Shown here: one piece after another, positions 8,647 to 17,459 of the stretch
Position numbering within the stretch: position 1 is the first letter of the stretch
Layout of the letters: every line of letters begins with the position of its first letter
Origin: Magnetospirillum sulfuroxidans
GTDB taxonomy: Bacteria; Pseudomonadota; Alphaproteobacteria; Rhodospirillales; Magnetospirillaceae
NCBI RefSeq assembly: GCF_018224925.1
Contig: NZ_JAGTUF010000001.1
Coordinates: 310,001-374,000 of the forward strand
Direction of reading: 5' to 3'
Length of the DNA stretch: 64,000 nt
Made by a program: the position numbers and the translations under genes
The notes under the pieces: generated by a model
What the model was told of the DNA's origin: nothing
Seen by the model: the letters and a program-made list of their open reading frames with translations, nothing else
Database searches by the model: none

Positions 8647-9329
8647 TGCAGAACACCCATGATATAGCCGATGAGAACGCCGACAACGGTCATGAAGGGC
8701 AGGCCGAAGCCGCCCAGCACCTTGCGGATCTTGGCGTCTTTTTTGGTGGTGAAGACGAAATGGCGTTGCATGGACCGCACCACCACTTCCACCGCCGCCG
8801 CACCGGCGAAATCGGTGAAGACACCGGATACCGCCCATGGTCCATAGGTGCCGTCGTCATAGCCGTTGAGCACGGCGCGGCTGGTCTTGTCGTTTCCTTC
8901 AAGAAAGGTTTCCCAGCAGGATTTGACCTTCTTGCCCTGTACCTTGTCCATCTGCGGTTCGATGCGCAGGAAGGTATAGGTGGTGTCGATGACCCGGACG
9001 ATGCGGGAATTGGGTTCCGGCTTGGGCGGCGGTGGCGGCGCCACCACCGCCGGCTTGTCCTCGGGCGGCGGTCCGCCGCCCATCACCGCATGGATGGGAT
9101 GATCGGCCGGCACCAGCATTTGCCAGCGCTTGATCGCTTCGCGCGCCACATCCAGATGCCCCTTGGCCACCAATAATTCGGCGACGGCTTGCCAGTAATC
9201 GGCCGGCCCAGGCTCGCCACCGTCTTCGGTGCGGGCATTGTTGAGGGCGGCCAGCAACTCGGTACGGAGCGGTGGGGGGCCGTAAATGGCCACCCAATCC
9301 TGCATTTGCGCCAGAATTTCCGAGGCCAT
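8643..9329 (-). CDS. Hypothetical protein with C-terminal membrane anchor
   Basis: A 228-residue protein of unknown function lying between cimA and trmJ, three bases after cimA and overlapping the trmJ start. The N-terminal 70 residues are helical and TPR-like (ADYWQAVAELLVAKGHLDVA). A Pro-rich linker (PPPPPKPEP) follows near 100, then an alpha/beta segment (RIVRVIDTTYTFLRIEPQMD), and a hydrophobic helix near the C-terminus (LPFMTVVGVLIGYIMGVL). It may be a tail-anchored membrane protein. Coupling to trmJ and cimA reflects an operon rather than an evident shared pathway. Confidence 0.75.
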   Translation of the reverse strand: MASEILAQMQDWVAIYGPPPLRTELLAALNNARTEDGGEPGPADYWQAVAELLVAKGHLDVAREAIKRWQMLVPADHPIHAVMGGGPPPEDKPAVVAPPPPPKPEPNSRIVRVIDTTYTFLRIEPQMDKVQGKKVKSCWETFLEGNDKTSRAVLNGYDDGTYGPWAVSGVFTDFAGAAAVEVVVRSMQRHFVFTTKKDAKIRKVLGGFGLPFMTVVGVLIGYIMGVLH

Positions 9330-9332
9330 GGA

Positions 9333-10985
9333 TCAAATCCCGTCCGCGAAGCGGTACAGCATGTAAGCGATGGAATCCTGAAGCGCTTCCAGCGACGCCT
9401 CAAGGACGTTGGAATGGACCCCGACCGTATTCCAGCGATGACCGCGCCCATCGGTGCTTTCGATGGTGACGCGGGTGCGCGCCGAGGTGCCGGCGGTGCT
9501 TTCGACGATGCGGACGCGGTAATCGGCCAGTTCCAGCGCCTCTAATTGCGGATAGGGGCCGGTCAGCACCTGACGCAGGGCGGTGTCAAAGGCATGGACC
9601 GGGCCGTCGCCTTCGCCCACCTGGATGTATTCCTTGCCGGCGACCTCGACCTTGACGGTGGCTTCCGACAACGTCACCCAGTGACCGACGGCATTGCGGC
9701 GGCGTTCGTCGATGACGCGATAGCGTTCCAGCCGGAAGTAATCGGGCACTTGACCAAGGGCGCGGCGGACCAGCAATTCGAAGCTGGCGGCGGCGGTGTC
9801 ATAGGCATAGCCCTCGTGCTCCAGCCGCTTGATCAGATCGACCAGATCGACGACGTCGCGCGGGTCGAAGGCGACCTGCATCTGCTCGACCACGGCGATC
9901 AGCGCGTCTTTCTTGACGCTGGCGATGTCGAGGCCCAGATCGGCCATGCGGGCGACGATGTTGGAACGTCCGGCCTGATCCGACACCACGATCTGCCGGG
10001 CATTGCCGACCATGGACGGATCAATGTGTTCATAGCAACTGGGATCCTTGGCCACGGCCGACACGTGCAGCCCGCCCTTATGGGCGAAAGCCGACGAGCC
10101 GACATAAGGCTGCGAGCGATTGGGCTTGCGGTCCAGTACTTCGTCCAGCGCCCGGCTGGCGCGGACCAGATTTTTCAGCGCTTCCAGGCTAATGCCGGTG
10201 TCAAAGCCCATCTTCAGCATCAGATTGGGAATGATCGAAACCAGATTGGCATTGCCGCAGCGTTCGCCCAGACCATTGATGGTGCCTTGGACCTGTCGCA
10301 CCCCGGCCTTGACCGCAGCCAGGGAATTGGCCACCGCCGCATCGGTGTCGTTGTGGCAGTGAACGCCAAGATGCGAACCGGGGATGCCGGCGGCGATGAC
10401 TTCGCCGACGATGCGTTCAATGTCGTGCGGCAGCGAGCCGCCATTGGTGTCGCACAGCACGATCCAGCGGGCGCCGTTGTCATAAGCGGCGCGCAGCGCC
10501 GCCAGGGCATAGGCCGGGTTGGCCTTGTAGCCATCGAAGAAATGTTCAGCGTCGTACAGAACCTCGGGCACCTTGGTGCCCAGATGGGCGATGGATTCGC
10601 CGATCATGCGCAGGTTCTCGTCCAGTTCGACCCCCAGCGCCACGGTGACCTGGAAATCCCACGACTTGCCGACCATGGTCACCGCGCCCACGGTTTCGTG
10701 CGCGACCAGGGCGTTCAAACCGGGATCGTTGTCGGCGGACCGGCCGGCGCGCCGGGTCATGCCGAAGGCGCACAGCTTGGACTGGGTGAAACCCGGCGGA
10801 TTGGCGAAGAACGCATCATCGGTCGGGTTGGCGCCGGGCCAACCGCCCTCGATATAGTCAATACCCAGCGCATCCAGCTCCCGCGCAATCTTGGCCTTGT
10901 CGGCGGCCGAGAAATCGACGCCCTGAGTCTGGGCGCCATCACGCAAGGTGGTGTCATAGATATAAACGCGAGAGCTATTGGTCAT
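9333..10985 (-). CDS. cimA: Citramalate synthase
   Basis: A 550-residue enzyme of the isopropylmalate/homocitrate synthase family. It condenses acetyl-CoA with pyruvate to (R)-citramalate, the threonine-independent entry to isoleucine. The TIM-barrel signature YDTTLRDGAQTQG lies at residues 9-21, the metal-binding HCHNDTDAAVANS near 200 and NGLGERCGNANL near 225. A C-terminal LeuA-dimer-type regulatory domain (about 420-540) fits feedback control by isoleucine. The length fits the long CimA class rather than LeuA. It is the first gene of a minus-strand operon with the 228-residue unknown and trmJ. Confidence 0.93.
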   Translation of the reverse strand: MTNSSRVYIYDTTLRDGAQTQGVDFSAADKAKIARELDALGIDYIEGGWPGANPTDDAFFANPPGFTQSKLCAFGMTRRAGRSADNDPGLNALVAHETVGAVTMVGKSWDFQVTVALGVELDENLRMIGESIAHLGTKVPEVLYDAEHFFDGYKANPAYALAALRAAYDNGARWIVLCDTNGGSLPHDIERIVGEVIAAGIPGSHLGVHCHNDTDAAVANSLAAVKAGVRQVQGTINGLGERCGNANLVSIIPNLMLKMGFDTGISLEALKNLVRASRALDEVLDRKPNRSQPYVGSSAFAHKGGLHVSAVAKDPSCYEHIDPSMVGNARQIVVSDQAGRSNIVARMADLGLDIASVKKDALIAVVEQMQVAFDPRDVVDLVDLIKRLEHEGYAYDTAAASFELLVRRALGQVPDYFRLERYRVIDERRRNAVGHWVTLSEATVKVEVAGKEYIQVGEGDGPVHAFDTALRQVLTGPYPQLEALELADYRVRIVESTAGTSARTRVTIESTDGRGHRWNTVGVHSNVLEASLEALQDSIAYMLYRFADGI

Positions 10986-11094
10986 TTTGCTTCAACTATG
11001 CTGACAGGGCGCGAGCTTTCGCCCACGGGGGACGGCAAGCATATAGAAGCCGCCGGCCGTCGCCAACCCAAACGGTTGGGCGTGACGGCATAAC

Positions 11095-11119
11095 CCCCGT
11101 TAGACGAATTTTAACGGGG
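11095..11119. terminator. Hairpin downstream of the DUF218 gene
   Basis: CCCCGTTA (11095-11102) and TAACGGGG (11112-11119) form a perfect 8-base stem with a 9-base AT-rich loop. It lies 46 bases past the stop of the minus-strand DUF218 gene. There is no T-run on that strand, so it is at best a weak terminator or an mRNA 3' stabiliser. Confidence 0.4.
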
Positions 11120-11164
11120 AAAACCATGGTGTCGGTGATTTGCAGCGGTACTGGCCGGGATATT

Positions 11165-11680
11165 CTAAGAATGTTGCTCCCGGTCCTCGACCGTCAGTCG
11201 AACCAAGGTCTTGAGCATCGCCGGGACTTCGCGGGCATGTGACAGCAGCCATTCGGCGCTGATCCGTTCGGGGCTGGCGCCCGATCCGGTCACGCTTAGG
11301 CCGTGATGACGAAAGATCAGGCGCGCCCGCGGCAGGTGGAAGCGGTCGGTGACCACCAGCAATCGTTGCCAGCCATGGGCGGCAATGATCGGGACGCAAC
11401 AGCGGGCGTTGCCGATGGTATCGCGCGAACGGTCTTCCACAAGCACCCGTTCGGCGGCGATGCCGGCGGCAACGGCCAGGTCGCGCATGACATGGGCTTC
11501 GGGAGTGGGGTGGTTGACGGGGCCGCCGCTCATCAGCAGATGGCGCACCTGCCCCCGGCGCGCCAATTCCGTCGCATGGGCGACCCGACGGGCCAAGGCG
11601 GCCGAGGGGGTGCCATCCGTCAGCACCTTGGCGCCCAAGACGATGGCGCAATCGAACTCGACTTTCACCGGCATTTCCAT
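11165..11680 (-). CDS. DUF218 / YdcF-like protein
   Basis: A 171-residue DUF218-family protein. The hallmark strands are present: CAIVLGAKVL near residue 11, LLMSGGP near 48, RDTIGNARCCVPIIAAHGW near 86 and LLVVTDRFHLPRARLIFRHHG near 107. The family includes ElyC/SanA/YdcF proteins linked to envelope polysaccharide metabolism. This copy has no N-terminal membrane helix, so it should be soluble, and its substrate is unknown. The start could be Met1 or Met3. It is divergent from the methyltransferase at 11718, with only 37 bases between the starts. Confidence 0.82.
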   Translation of the reverse strand: MEMPVKVEFDCAIVLGAKVLTDGTPSAALARRVAHATELARRGQVRHLLMSGGPVNHPTPEAHVMRDLAVAAGIAAERVLVEDRSRDTIGNARCCVPIIAAHGWQRLLVVTDRFHLPRARLIFRHHGLSVTGSGASPERISAEWLLSHAREVPAMLKTLVRLTVEDREQHS

Positions 11681-11717
11681 ATAAGCATCACATCATAAGC
11701 CACGAGGAGAGCAAAGC

Positions 11718-12401
11718 ATGCAACGCCGCCGCAATGCCGATGTGATTGTCGAGACGCTGGACCTGGAAGGCAAGCACGTCGTCGATGTGGGATGCGGTGA
11801 CGGCCATCTGGTGCGCCTGCTGACCCGGAACGGCGCCCAGGTGCTGGGGGTGGAATGCTCGCCCCGCCAATTGGCCAAGGCGTGGGCGGCGCAAAAGGTG
11901 GGCGACGAACGCATCGTCGAAGGCGTGGGCCAGGACCTGCCGGCCGAGACCGCCAGCGCCGATATCGTGGTGTTCTTCAACTCGTTGCATCATGTGCCCG
12001 GCGATTTCATGGCCGCCGCCCTGGCCGAAGCCGCCCGCGTGCTTAAGCCCGGCGGGCTGGTCTATGTGTCGGAACCGGTCGCCGAGGGATTGTTCTTCGA
12101 GACCTGCAAGCCCATCGACGACGAAACCCGTGTCCGCGCCCAGGCCTTGGCCGCTTTGCGCGCGGCGGCCGGTTTCGAGATGGCCGAGGAATTGACCTAT
12201 CTGCACACCGTGTCGCTGAAATCGTACGAAGCGCTGCGCGAACGGATTATTTCGGCCAATTCCGAACGCGAAGCCAAATTCGCCGCCATGGATGGCGAAA
12301 TGCGCGCCCTGTTCGCCGCCAACGGCCGCGCCAATGGCGATGGCGGCATGGATTTCGATCAACCCATGCGGGTCAATATCTTGCGCAAGCAGGGCGGCTG
12401 A
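11718..12401 (+). CDS. Class I SAM-dependent methyltransferase
   Basis: A 227-residue methyltransferase of the UbiE/Methyltransf_11 type. The SAM-binding motif VVDVGCGDGHLVRLL is at residues 22-36, motif II VLGVECSPRQLA follows, and the post-motif region VFFNSLHHVPGDFM...RVLKPGGLVYVSEP is typical. The acceptor is unknown; the HHVP segment resembles small-molecule or lipid methylases. It has a good GAGGAG ribosome binding site and converges on the chemoreceptor gene at 12446. Confidence 0.88.
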   Translation: MQRRRNADVIVETLDLEGKHVVDVGCGDGHLVRLLTRNGAQVLGVECSPRQLAKAWAAQKVGDERIVEGVGQDLPAETASADIVVFFNSLHHVPGDFMAAALAEAARVLKPGGLVYVSEPVAEGLFFETCKPIDDETRVRAQALAALRAAAGFEMAEELTYLHTVSLKSYEALRERIISANSEREAKFAAMDGEMRALFAANGRANGDGGMDFDQPMRVNILRKQGG

Positions 12402-12445
12402 ACGGCGGCGGAAAATCCCCATGCGGCGGCTTTGGCGTCAAATCG

Positions 12446-14407
12446 TCAAATCGCCTTGATGCTGTCGAGGAAGGTTTCGGTTTCCCGGCTCATCGCCCCG
12501 GTTTCCACTTTCAGGTCGTCGGCGGCCTGATTGAGCTGGCAGGCCAACTGGCCGGTGGACCCGGCTTCGGCGCTGACTTCGCCGATGCTGCGGGTGACGA
12601 TGGCGTTGGCGCCGGCGACTTCTTGGACGTTGCGGGCGATTTCCTGGGTCGCGGCGTTTTGTTCCTCGACCGCGGCGGCGATGGATGTCACCACCTGATC
12701 CACTTGGCGGATGGTGCTGGTGGTGCGGTCGATGACGGAGACCACCGAACGGGTGATGCCTTGGATATCGCCGATTTGGGCCTGGATTTCGCCGGTGGCT
12801 TTGGCGGTTTGATTGGCCAGGGATTTGACTTCGTTGGCGACGACGGCAAAGCCCTTGCCGGCCTCGCCGGCCCGCGCCGCCTCGATGGTGGCGTTGAGCG
12901 CCAGCAAATTGGTCTGGTTGGCGATGGCTTGGATCAAGCGCACCACTTCGCCGATGCGGATGGCCACTTGCTGCAATTCCTCCACCGTGCGGGTGGTTTC
13001 CTCGATATGTTCGACGGCGGTCTGGGAAATCAGCGATGTTTCTTGCACCCGGCGGCTGATTTCGCTGGTTGAAGCGGACAATTCGTCGGTGGCCGAGGCG
13101 ACGGTTTGCACATTGGCCGAGGTTTCCTCGGCCGCCGAGGTCACGGTGATGCTGCGTTCCCCCGTCTGTTCGGCAGATTGGCGCAGATTGTTGGAGGCGC
13201 CATGGACCTGTTCGACGGTGGCGTTGACCCGCGCCAGCAATTGCCCGACCACGGCGTCATAGGCGGCGACCACTTCGTCGCGGCGCTGGGCGCGGACGAT
13301 TTCCGCCTTGGATTTTTCCCGTGCCAGGGCTTCCAGGCGTTCGGCCTGGATCAAGCCTTGCTTGAAGGTTTCCACCGACCGGGCCATCTCGCCGATTTCA
13401 TCGCTTTTGTCGATGAAGGGGACGGCGATATCGCGGCGGCCGCCACTGAGCGCGCTCATCACGCCGGTCATGCCGCGCACCGGAATGGTGATGGAGCGGG
13501 CGATGCGCCAGGCCACCAGCGCCGAAGTGGCGATGCCGGCCAGCGACGCCAAGCTGATCGTCCATTTGATGCGGCTATCAAGGGCGTTCATCTGCTCGTG
13601 CACGGCCTTGGTCTGGACGACGCCGAATTCGCCGATGCGGTCGATGGCCGGGGCAATGGCGGCATAGGCGGTGCTGAGGCTGGCGATGGCGGTGTTGGTG
13701 GCATCGGTTTGGCCGACCAGGCGACGCAAGGCGGAAACATAGTTGTCCAGCAGGGATTGAGCATCGCGCTGCTGTTCGCTGGTCAGCGCCGACCCGGCCA
13801 GGATTTGCTGAAAACGGGTCGCTTCTTGTTCCGCCTTGGTCAGATATTCGGGGTTGTCGCGCAACAGGAAATCTTTTTCATGCCGCCGCATCATCAGCAT
13901 GACGTTGGCCAAGCGGACGTCGTTGACCGATTTCAGCATGGTCTCAAGCGTATGAACGGCTTTGCGCAAATCGCCTTGGGCGCCGGAATCCTGGTTCAAA
14001 CCCTTGGCGACCATATTATCGGTCATGATCTGAAAAGCGGCGCCATAGGCTTTAAGGCCGGAGGTGACGGCGTCGATGTCTTGACCGATCGCTTGGGATG
14101 CGGCGTTGGCTTTGAGCGTATTGCTCAGGGAGGCGGCGTTTTGTTGGGCCGCGTGGCTTTTCTCCGCATAGCTTAGGTCACTGCGCAGCAAAAAATCCTT
14201 TTCCGTCCGACGGATTTCCAGGCCGGCGATGCGCAGATCCTTGGATAGGATTTCCAGATCGTTGAAAGCGGCGGCCTGCTGGTCAGCCTGGTCCATTTGC
14301 ATCAAAGCCCAGGCGAACAGACCGCACAGAGCGATGGCCAAGGCGATACCCATGCCGGCCAAGGCCATGATTTTATCGCCGATTTGCAGGGAGCGCCGTT
14401 GTGCCAT
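12446..14407 (-). CDS. Methyl-accepting chemotaxis protein with HBM-type sensor
   Basis: A chemoreceptor of about 653 residues from the ATG at 14407; an in-frame TTG 63 bases further upstream is less likely because the first membrane helix ([20 protein letters not shown]) would then lie deep. The periplasmic part carries two copies of a helical motif, [12 protein letters not shown] and [12 protein letters not shown], matching helical bimodular (HBM) sensor domains. A second membrane helix is near residue 300, followed by HAMP ([18 protein letters not shown]) and a signalling domain with the tip [22 protein letters not shown] sensors in other bacteria bind organic acids; the ligand here is unknown. 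Confidence 0.93.
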   Translation of the reverse strand: MAQRRSLQIGDKIMALAGMGIALAIALCGLFAWALMQMDQADQQAAAFNDLEILSKDLRIAGLEIRRTEKDFLLRSDLSYAEKSHAAQQNAASLSNTLKANAASQAIGQDIDAVTSGLKAYGAAFQIMTDNMVAKGLNQDSGAQGDLRKAVHTLETMLKSVNDVRLANVMLMMRRHEKDFLLRDNPEYLTKAEQEATRFQQILAGSALTSEQQRDAQSLLDNYVSALRRLVGQTDATNTAIASLSTAYAAIAPAIDRIGEFGVVQTKAVHEQMNALDSRIKWTISLASLAGIATSALVAWRIARSITIPVRGMTGVMSALSGGRRDIAVPFIDKSDEIGEMARSVETFKQGLIQAERLEALAREKSKAEIVRAQRRDEVVAAYDAVVGQLLARVNATVEQVHGASNNLRQSAEQTGERSITVTSAAEETSANVQTVASATDELSASTSEISRRVQETSLISQTAVEHIEETTRTVEELQQVAIRIGEVVRLIQAIANQTNLLALNATIEAARAGEAGKGFAVVANEVKSLANQTAKATGEIQAQIGDIQGITRSVVSVIDRTTSTIRQVDQVVTSIAAAVEEQNAATQEIARNVQEVAGANAIVTRSIGEVSAEAGSTGQLACQLNQAADDLKVETGAMSRETETFLDSIKAI

Positions 14408-14578
14408 ACCAATATCCAATTCGCTTAATAGGTCTTTTGCTATAGTTGGGGACAGTGTGAAATACGGCAATCGTGCTTAGGCATATCAGGTCTGAGCTTT
14501 TAGTCGGATATGACCCTTGCGCCCTGCGCGGTTTCGAGGGTACGAGAGGCGCGTCATCAACAAAGAGATGTCGCCGTC

Positions 14579-15241
14579 ATGATGCTGACCCCCATCGACC
14601 ATGGCACGTTGCTGCCGCTGCTGCCTGAATTCGCCCAGTCCCTGGGGGAAGACGATTTGGCGCGCAAGGTCTTCAAGCGCATCACCAGGTTGATTCCCGA
14701 TGGCGATCTGATGAAGCTGTCCACCGATGTCGGTCATCACGGCCAAGGCGTTGCGCTGTGCCGGCAGTTCGGTTTCGGCATTTTGGATGTCGATCCCAAG
14801 ACCCATTGGACCTGGGACGGCGTCAGTGTCGCCATCCGCATGGAACCCAGCGTGCTGATCCACGAGGTTGCCCATTATCAATGCGCCGCGCCTGAACGGC
14901 GGGCGGTGATCGATTTTGGCCTTGGCTGCGGCCCGGAAAGCGGGCGCCGCGCCGAAGCCGATGCGGTGCAGACCCTGTTCTGCCCCGAACGCGATGTCGA
15001 AGAAGCGTTGTGTTCGCTGCTCGGCATTTTGTGGGAAGCCGAATTGGAGCAGCCGGCGGTGCTGGCGTTTTTAGAGCAAAATTGGATGGAGGGCGGGGTA
15101 TCCCTGCACAACATCGCCCATTTTCGCAAGATCGTGCGCTGGCTGCGCCAGATGGACTTGATTGATGATGACGGCCGGCCGACGCGTGGCTTGCGGCAGG
15201 AAGGCGACGATACTTTTTTCAGCCGTTGGTTCGCCGAGTAA
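14579..15241 (+). CDS. EpmC (EF-P hydroxylase)-like metalloprotein
   Basis: A protein of about 220 residues resembling E. coli EpmC (YfcM), which hydroxylates modified elongation factor P. The core reads SVLIHEVAHYQCAAPERR, then VIDFGLGCGPESGRRAEADAVQ, paralleling the EpmC order IHEISH, a basic pair, VDFG and a Pro-x-GR block. The HExxH histidines presumably bind metal. The extra N-terminal 90 residues and the C-terminal arm (RKIVRWLRQMDLIDDDG) are longer than in EpmC. The start is one of two adjacent ATGs behind an AGAGA ribosome binding site; an upstream start at 14510 is possible. It is coupled (TAATG) to the protease gene. No efp, epmA or epmB is in the window. Confidence 0.6.
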   Translation: MMLTPIDHGTLLPLLPEFAQSLGEDDLARKVFKRITRLIPDGDLMKLSTDVGHHGQGVALCRQFGFGILDVDPKTHWTWDGVSVAIRMEPSVLIHEVAHYQCAAPERRAVIDFGLGCGPESGRRAEADAVQTLFCPERDVEEALCSLLGILWEAELEQPAVLAFLEQNWMEGGVSLHNIAHFRKIVRWLRQMDLIDDDGRPTRGLRQEGDDTFFSRWFAE

Positions 15242-15681
15242 TGTCCGCCCTGGTCATCGGCATTGGTCACCCTTTTCGTCACGATGACGCCGTTGGTTGG
15301 TTGGTGGCCGAGCGGGTGGCGGCGTTGAAGCTGGCCAATGTCACCGTGCTGACCCATCACGGCGAAGGAACCGATCTGATGGCCCGTTGGCACGGCTTTG
15401 ACCGCGTGGTGCTGGTTGACGCCACCGTTTCCGGGACCGAACCGGGGGTATTGCGGTGCTGGGACGGTGCCGAAGTGTTGCCGACGTCCTGTTTTCCCAA
15501 AAGCAGTCACGTTTTCGGTGTGGCTGAAGGCGTGGAAATGGCCCGTCTGTTGGGGCGTTTGCCCCCTTTTTTGCGTGTCATCGGCATTGAAGCGGCTGAT
15601 TTTAGCGCCGGAGAGGGGATCGATCCCGCCCTGCATGAAGCGGTGGAGCGGGCGACCGCCATGGTTGTGGATTTTATCTAA
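15241..15681 (+). CDS. Hydrogenase-maturation-type endopeptidase
   Basis: A 146-residue member of the HycI/HyaD/HybD protease family, which clip the C-terminus of the NiFe hydrogenase large subunit. Landmarks: GIGHPFRHDDAVGWLVAERV with the metal-binding acidic residue, VVLVDATVSGTEPG with the second Asp, and SSHVFGVAEGVEMARLLGRLP. The start ATG overlaps the stop of the EpmC-like gene by one base. No hydrogenase structural or hyp genes are in this window, so its substrate must be encoded elsewhere or differ. This family also has members outside hydrogenase operons. Confidence 0.82.
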   Translation: MSALVIGIGHPFRHDDAVGWLVAERVAALKLANVTVLTHHGEGTDLMARWHGFDRVVLVDATVSGTEPGVLRCWDGAEVLPTSCFPKSSHVFGVAEGVEMARLLGRLPPFLRVIGIEAADFSAGEGIDPALHEAVERATAMVVDFI

Positions 15682-15734
15682 GACAAAAGTTATATTACCT
15701 GAGGTAGTAAGTGCCGATCGGCGAGGAGGTGTTC

Positions 15735-16181
15735 ATGTGTCGCTGCGTATTCTTGGTGCTGATGGCTTCGGCTGTGCTGACACAGACGGTGGTGGCGGCC
15801 GAGCCGGTGGGACAGGTGAAAACTCTTGACGGTTCGGCCCAGGTGCTGCGTGCGGGCGTGCCGGCGGCGTTGCAGGCCGGTTCGGACGTTTTTGCCGCCG
15901 ATGAAATCCTTACGGCTGACAAGTCCCGTCTTGGCCTGATTTTGCGGGACGACACCACCTTATCCATGGGGCCGTCCAGCCGCTTGGTGGTGGAACGGCT
16001 GGAATTCGAACCCGCGGCCGACAAGCTGAGCCAGGGCTTGGCGCTGGGGGCGGGGACCTTTTCCATTCAAACCGGGCAGATCGCCAAATTGGCGCCGGCC
16101 CGTACCGATATCCGCACACCGCAGATGAGCATCGGCATTCGCGGCACTTCGTTCCTGGTTAAGGTGGATGGCGATGAATAA
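15735..16181 (+). CDS. FecR-domain periplasmic protein
   Basis: A 148-residue exported protein. A signal peptide (LMASAVLTQTVVAAE, cleaved after AxA) precedes a FecR-like domain: GQVKTLDGSAQVLRAG, a hydrophobic LILRDDTTLSMGPSSRLVVER strand pair and the ending RTPQMSIGIRGTSFLVKV. The start is the ATG at 15735, five bases behind an AGGAGG; the in-frame GTG at 15711 would put eight polar residues before the signal peptide. It overlaps the OmpA-like gene by eight bases. The role is probably envelope sensing or scaffolding, not iron regulation, as no sigma factor or TonB receptor is nearby. Confidence 0.8.
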   Translation: MCRCVFLVLMASAVLTQTVVAAEPVGQVKTLDGSAQVLRAGVPAALQAGSDVFAADEILTADKSRLGLILRDDTTLSMGPSSRLVVERLEFEPAADKLSQGLALGAGTFSIQTGQIAKLAPARTDIRTPQMSIGIRGTSFLVKVDGDE

Positions 16182-16764
16182 GGCGGTTTTGGCTTTGGCC
16201 GCGCTTTTGGCGCTGGCCGCCTGCGCTCCGCAAAGCGTGGTGGTGTTGGTTCCCGATGCCGATGGTCATGTCGGCCGCATCGAAGTGGCGGCGCAAGGGG
16301 GCGTTGTGGTGCTGGATCAGCCCAATAACGCCAGTTCCGCCACCGCCGGCAAACCGCCATCGCCAGCGAAAGCTCTGTCGGAACAGCAGATCAAGCAAGA
16401 TTGGGGCGATGCCCTGGCCGCCATGCCGGCGCGGCCGGTCACGTTTCAGCTGTATTTCGACAGCGGCACCGCCGATCCGGTTCCGCAAGCCCGCGTGTTG
16501 ATTGCCCAGGCGGTGGCCTTGGCGGCACAGCGCCCGCATGTGTTCGTGATGGTGGCCGGCCATGCCGATTCCGTGGGATCGGCCGAGGTCAATGACCGCA
16601 TCTCCCGGCGCCGCGCCGATGCCGTGCTGAGCCTATTGCTTGAACAGGGGATGTCGGCCAAATCCATTCAGACGTCATCGCATGGAAAGCGCAACCCACT
16701 AGTTCCGACCGCCGATGGCGTGGCCGAGCCGCGCAATCGGCGGGTCACTCTGACGGTTCAATAG
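16174..16764 (+). CDS. OmpA-family lipoprotein
   Basis: A 196-residue outer-membrane lipoprotein. The lipobox LAACAP lies at about residues 16-21. The C-terminal half is an OmpA-like peptidoglycan-binding domain with YFDSGTADPVPQARVLIAQA, VAGHADSVGSAEVNDRISRRRA and SHGKRNPLVPT...EPRNRRVTLTV. It should tether the outer membrane to the cell wall. The start within ATGAATAA overlaps the FecR gene stop, so the two are translationally coupled and probably work together in the envelope. An ATG two codons earlier is equally possible. Confidence 0.87.
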   Translation: MNKAVLALAALLALAACAPQSVVVLVPDADGHVGRIEVAAQGGVVVLDQPNNASSATAGKPPSPAKALSEQQIKQDWGDALAAMPARPVTFQLYFDSGTADPVPQARVLIAQAVALAAQRPHVFVMVAGHADSVGSAEVNDRISRRRADAVLSLLLEQGMSAKSIQTSSHGKRNPLVPTADGVAEPRNRRVTLTVQ

Positions 16765-16854
16765 TTTGTGTGTCTTGTGGCGGTCGCCTCAATGGACTGT
16801 AGGGGGTGAACAAGCACCTTAAGACAAAAGTTTGTGGTATCGTGCAACAAGAGG

Positions 16855-16883
16855 TTGCCATTGATGCCAAAAGTAGTGACAAT
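16855..16883 (+). promoter_or_regulatory. Candidate promoter of the first XRE gene
   Basis: TTGCCA (16855-16860) and GACAAT (16878-16883) are separated by 17 bases, giving a sigma-70-like promoter about 37 bases ahead of the ATG at 16920. It supports that start over the in-frame one at 16806, which would lie upstream of the promoter. Confidence 0.4.
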
Positions 16884-16919
16884 AAGCCCGTGGGGCATAG
16901 CCACAGGAATTTGAGAATT

Positions 16920-17408
16920 ATGATTTCTACCGCCAATAACGAACTGAAGAGCAGCACTCGCCGGGTGTCCAGCCGTGGACGGACTCCGGGGGGCAAGCCT
17001 AATCCTATCGACGTTCATGTGGGCGCTCGCGTCCGCTTGCGGCGTACCTTGATGGGCATGAGCCAGGAAAAGCTGGGTGAAGCCCTGGGCTTGACCTTCC
17101 AGCAGGTGCAAAAATACGAACGCGGCGCCAATCGCGTCGGTGCTTCGCGCCTGTTCGATCTGTCTCGTGTTCTCGACGTTCCGGTCAGCTTCTTCTTTGA
17201 CGACATGTCGGAAGCTGTCGAAGCGTTGTCGCCGCGACTGATCTCGGGCTTGGCCGAGGAACCGGCTTCTTTCGACGCCGATCCGATGACCAAGCGCGAA
17301 ACCTTGGAACTGGTGCGGGCCTATTACCGCATCACTGATCCGCACGTGCGCAAGCGGGTGCTGGATCTGGCCAAGGCTTTGGGTGCGGTGACCGAAGTCT
17401 CTGAATAA
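16920..17408 (+). CDS. XRE-family transcriptional regulator (PhrR-like)
   Basis: A DNA-binding protein of about 162 residues. The helix-turn-helix reads VRLRRTLMGMSQEKLGEALG...FQQVQKYERGANRV, followed by SRLFDLSRVLDVPVSFFFDDM. The C-terminal part (KRETLELVRAYYRITDPHVRKRVLDLAKAL) is a helical dimer or effector region. This architecture matches PhrR/SinR-like regulators common in alphaproteobacteria. It converges on a related gene at 17456 with a shared terminator. The start is set by the promoter at 16855 and the likely ribosome binding site; the frame stays open upstream to 16806. Confidence 0.9.
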   Translation: MISTANNELKSSTRRVSSRGRTPGGKPNPIDVHVGARVRLRRTLMGMSQEKLGEALGLTFQQVQKYERGANRVGASRLFDLSRVLDVPVSFFFDDMSEAVEALSPRLISGLAEEPASFDADPMTKRETLELVRAYYRITDPHVRKRVLDLAKALGAVTEVSE

Positions 17409-17413
17409 AAGCA

Positions 17414-17459
17414 TTAAAGCCCGGTGGCGGTGATGGTGAGCACCGTTGCCGGGCTTTAA
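17414..17459. terminator. Bidirectional terminator shared by convergent XRE genes
   Basis: TTAAAGCCCGG (17414-17424) pairs with CCGGGCTTTAA (17449-17459), and an inner CGGTG/CACCG extends the stem after three mismatches. The A- and T-rich outer bases give a U-tract in both directions. The right arm contains the stop codon of the minus-strand gene. Confidence 0.8.

Noticed and set aside
9546-11093. 515-residue open frame antisense to cimA
   Set aside because: Sense strand is an unmistakable citramalate synthase; the antisense product is His/Gly rich without motifs.
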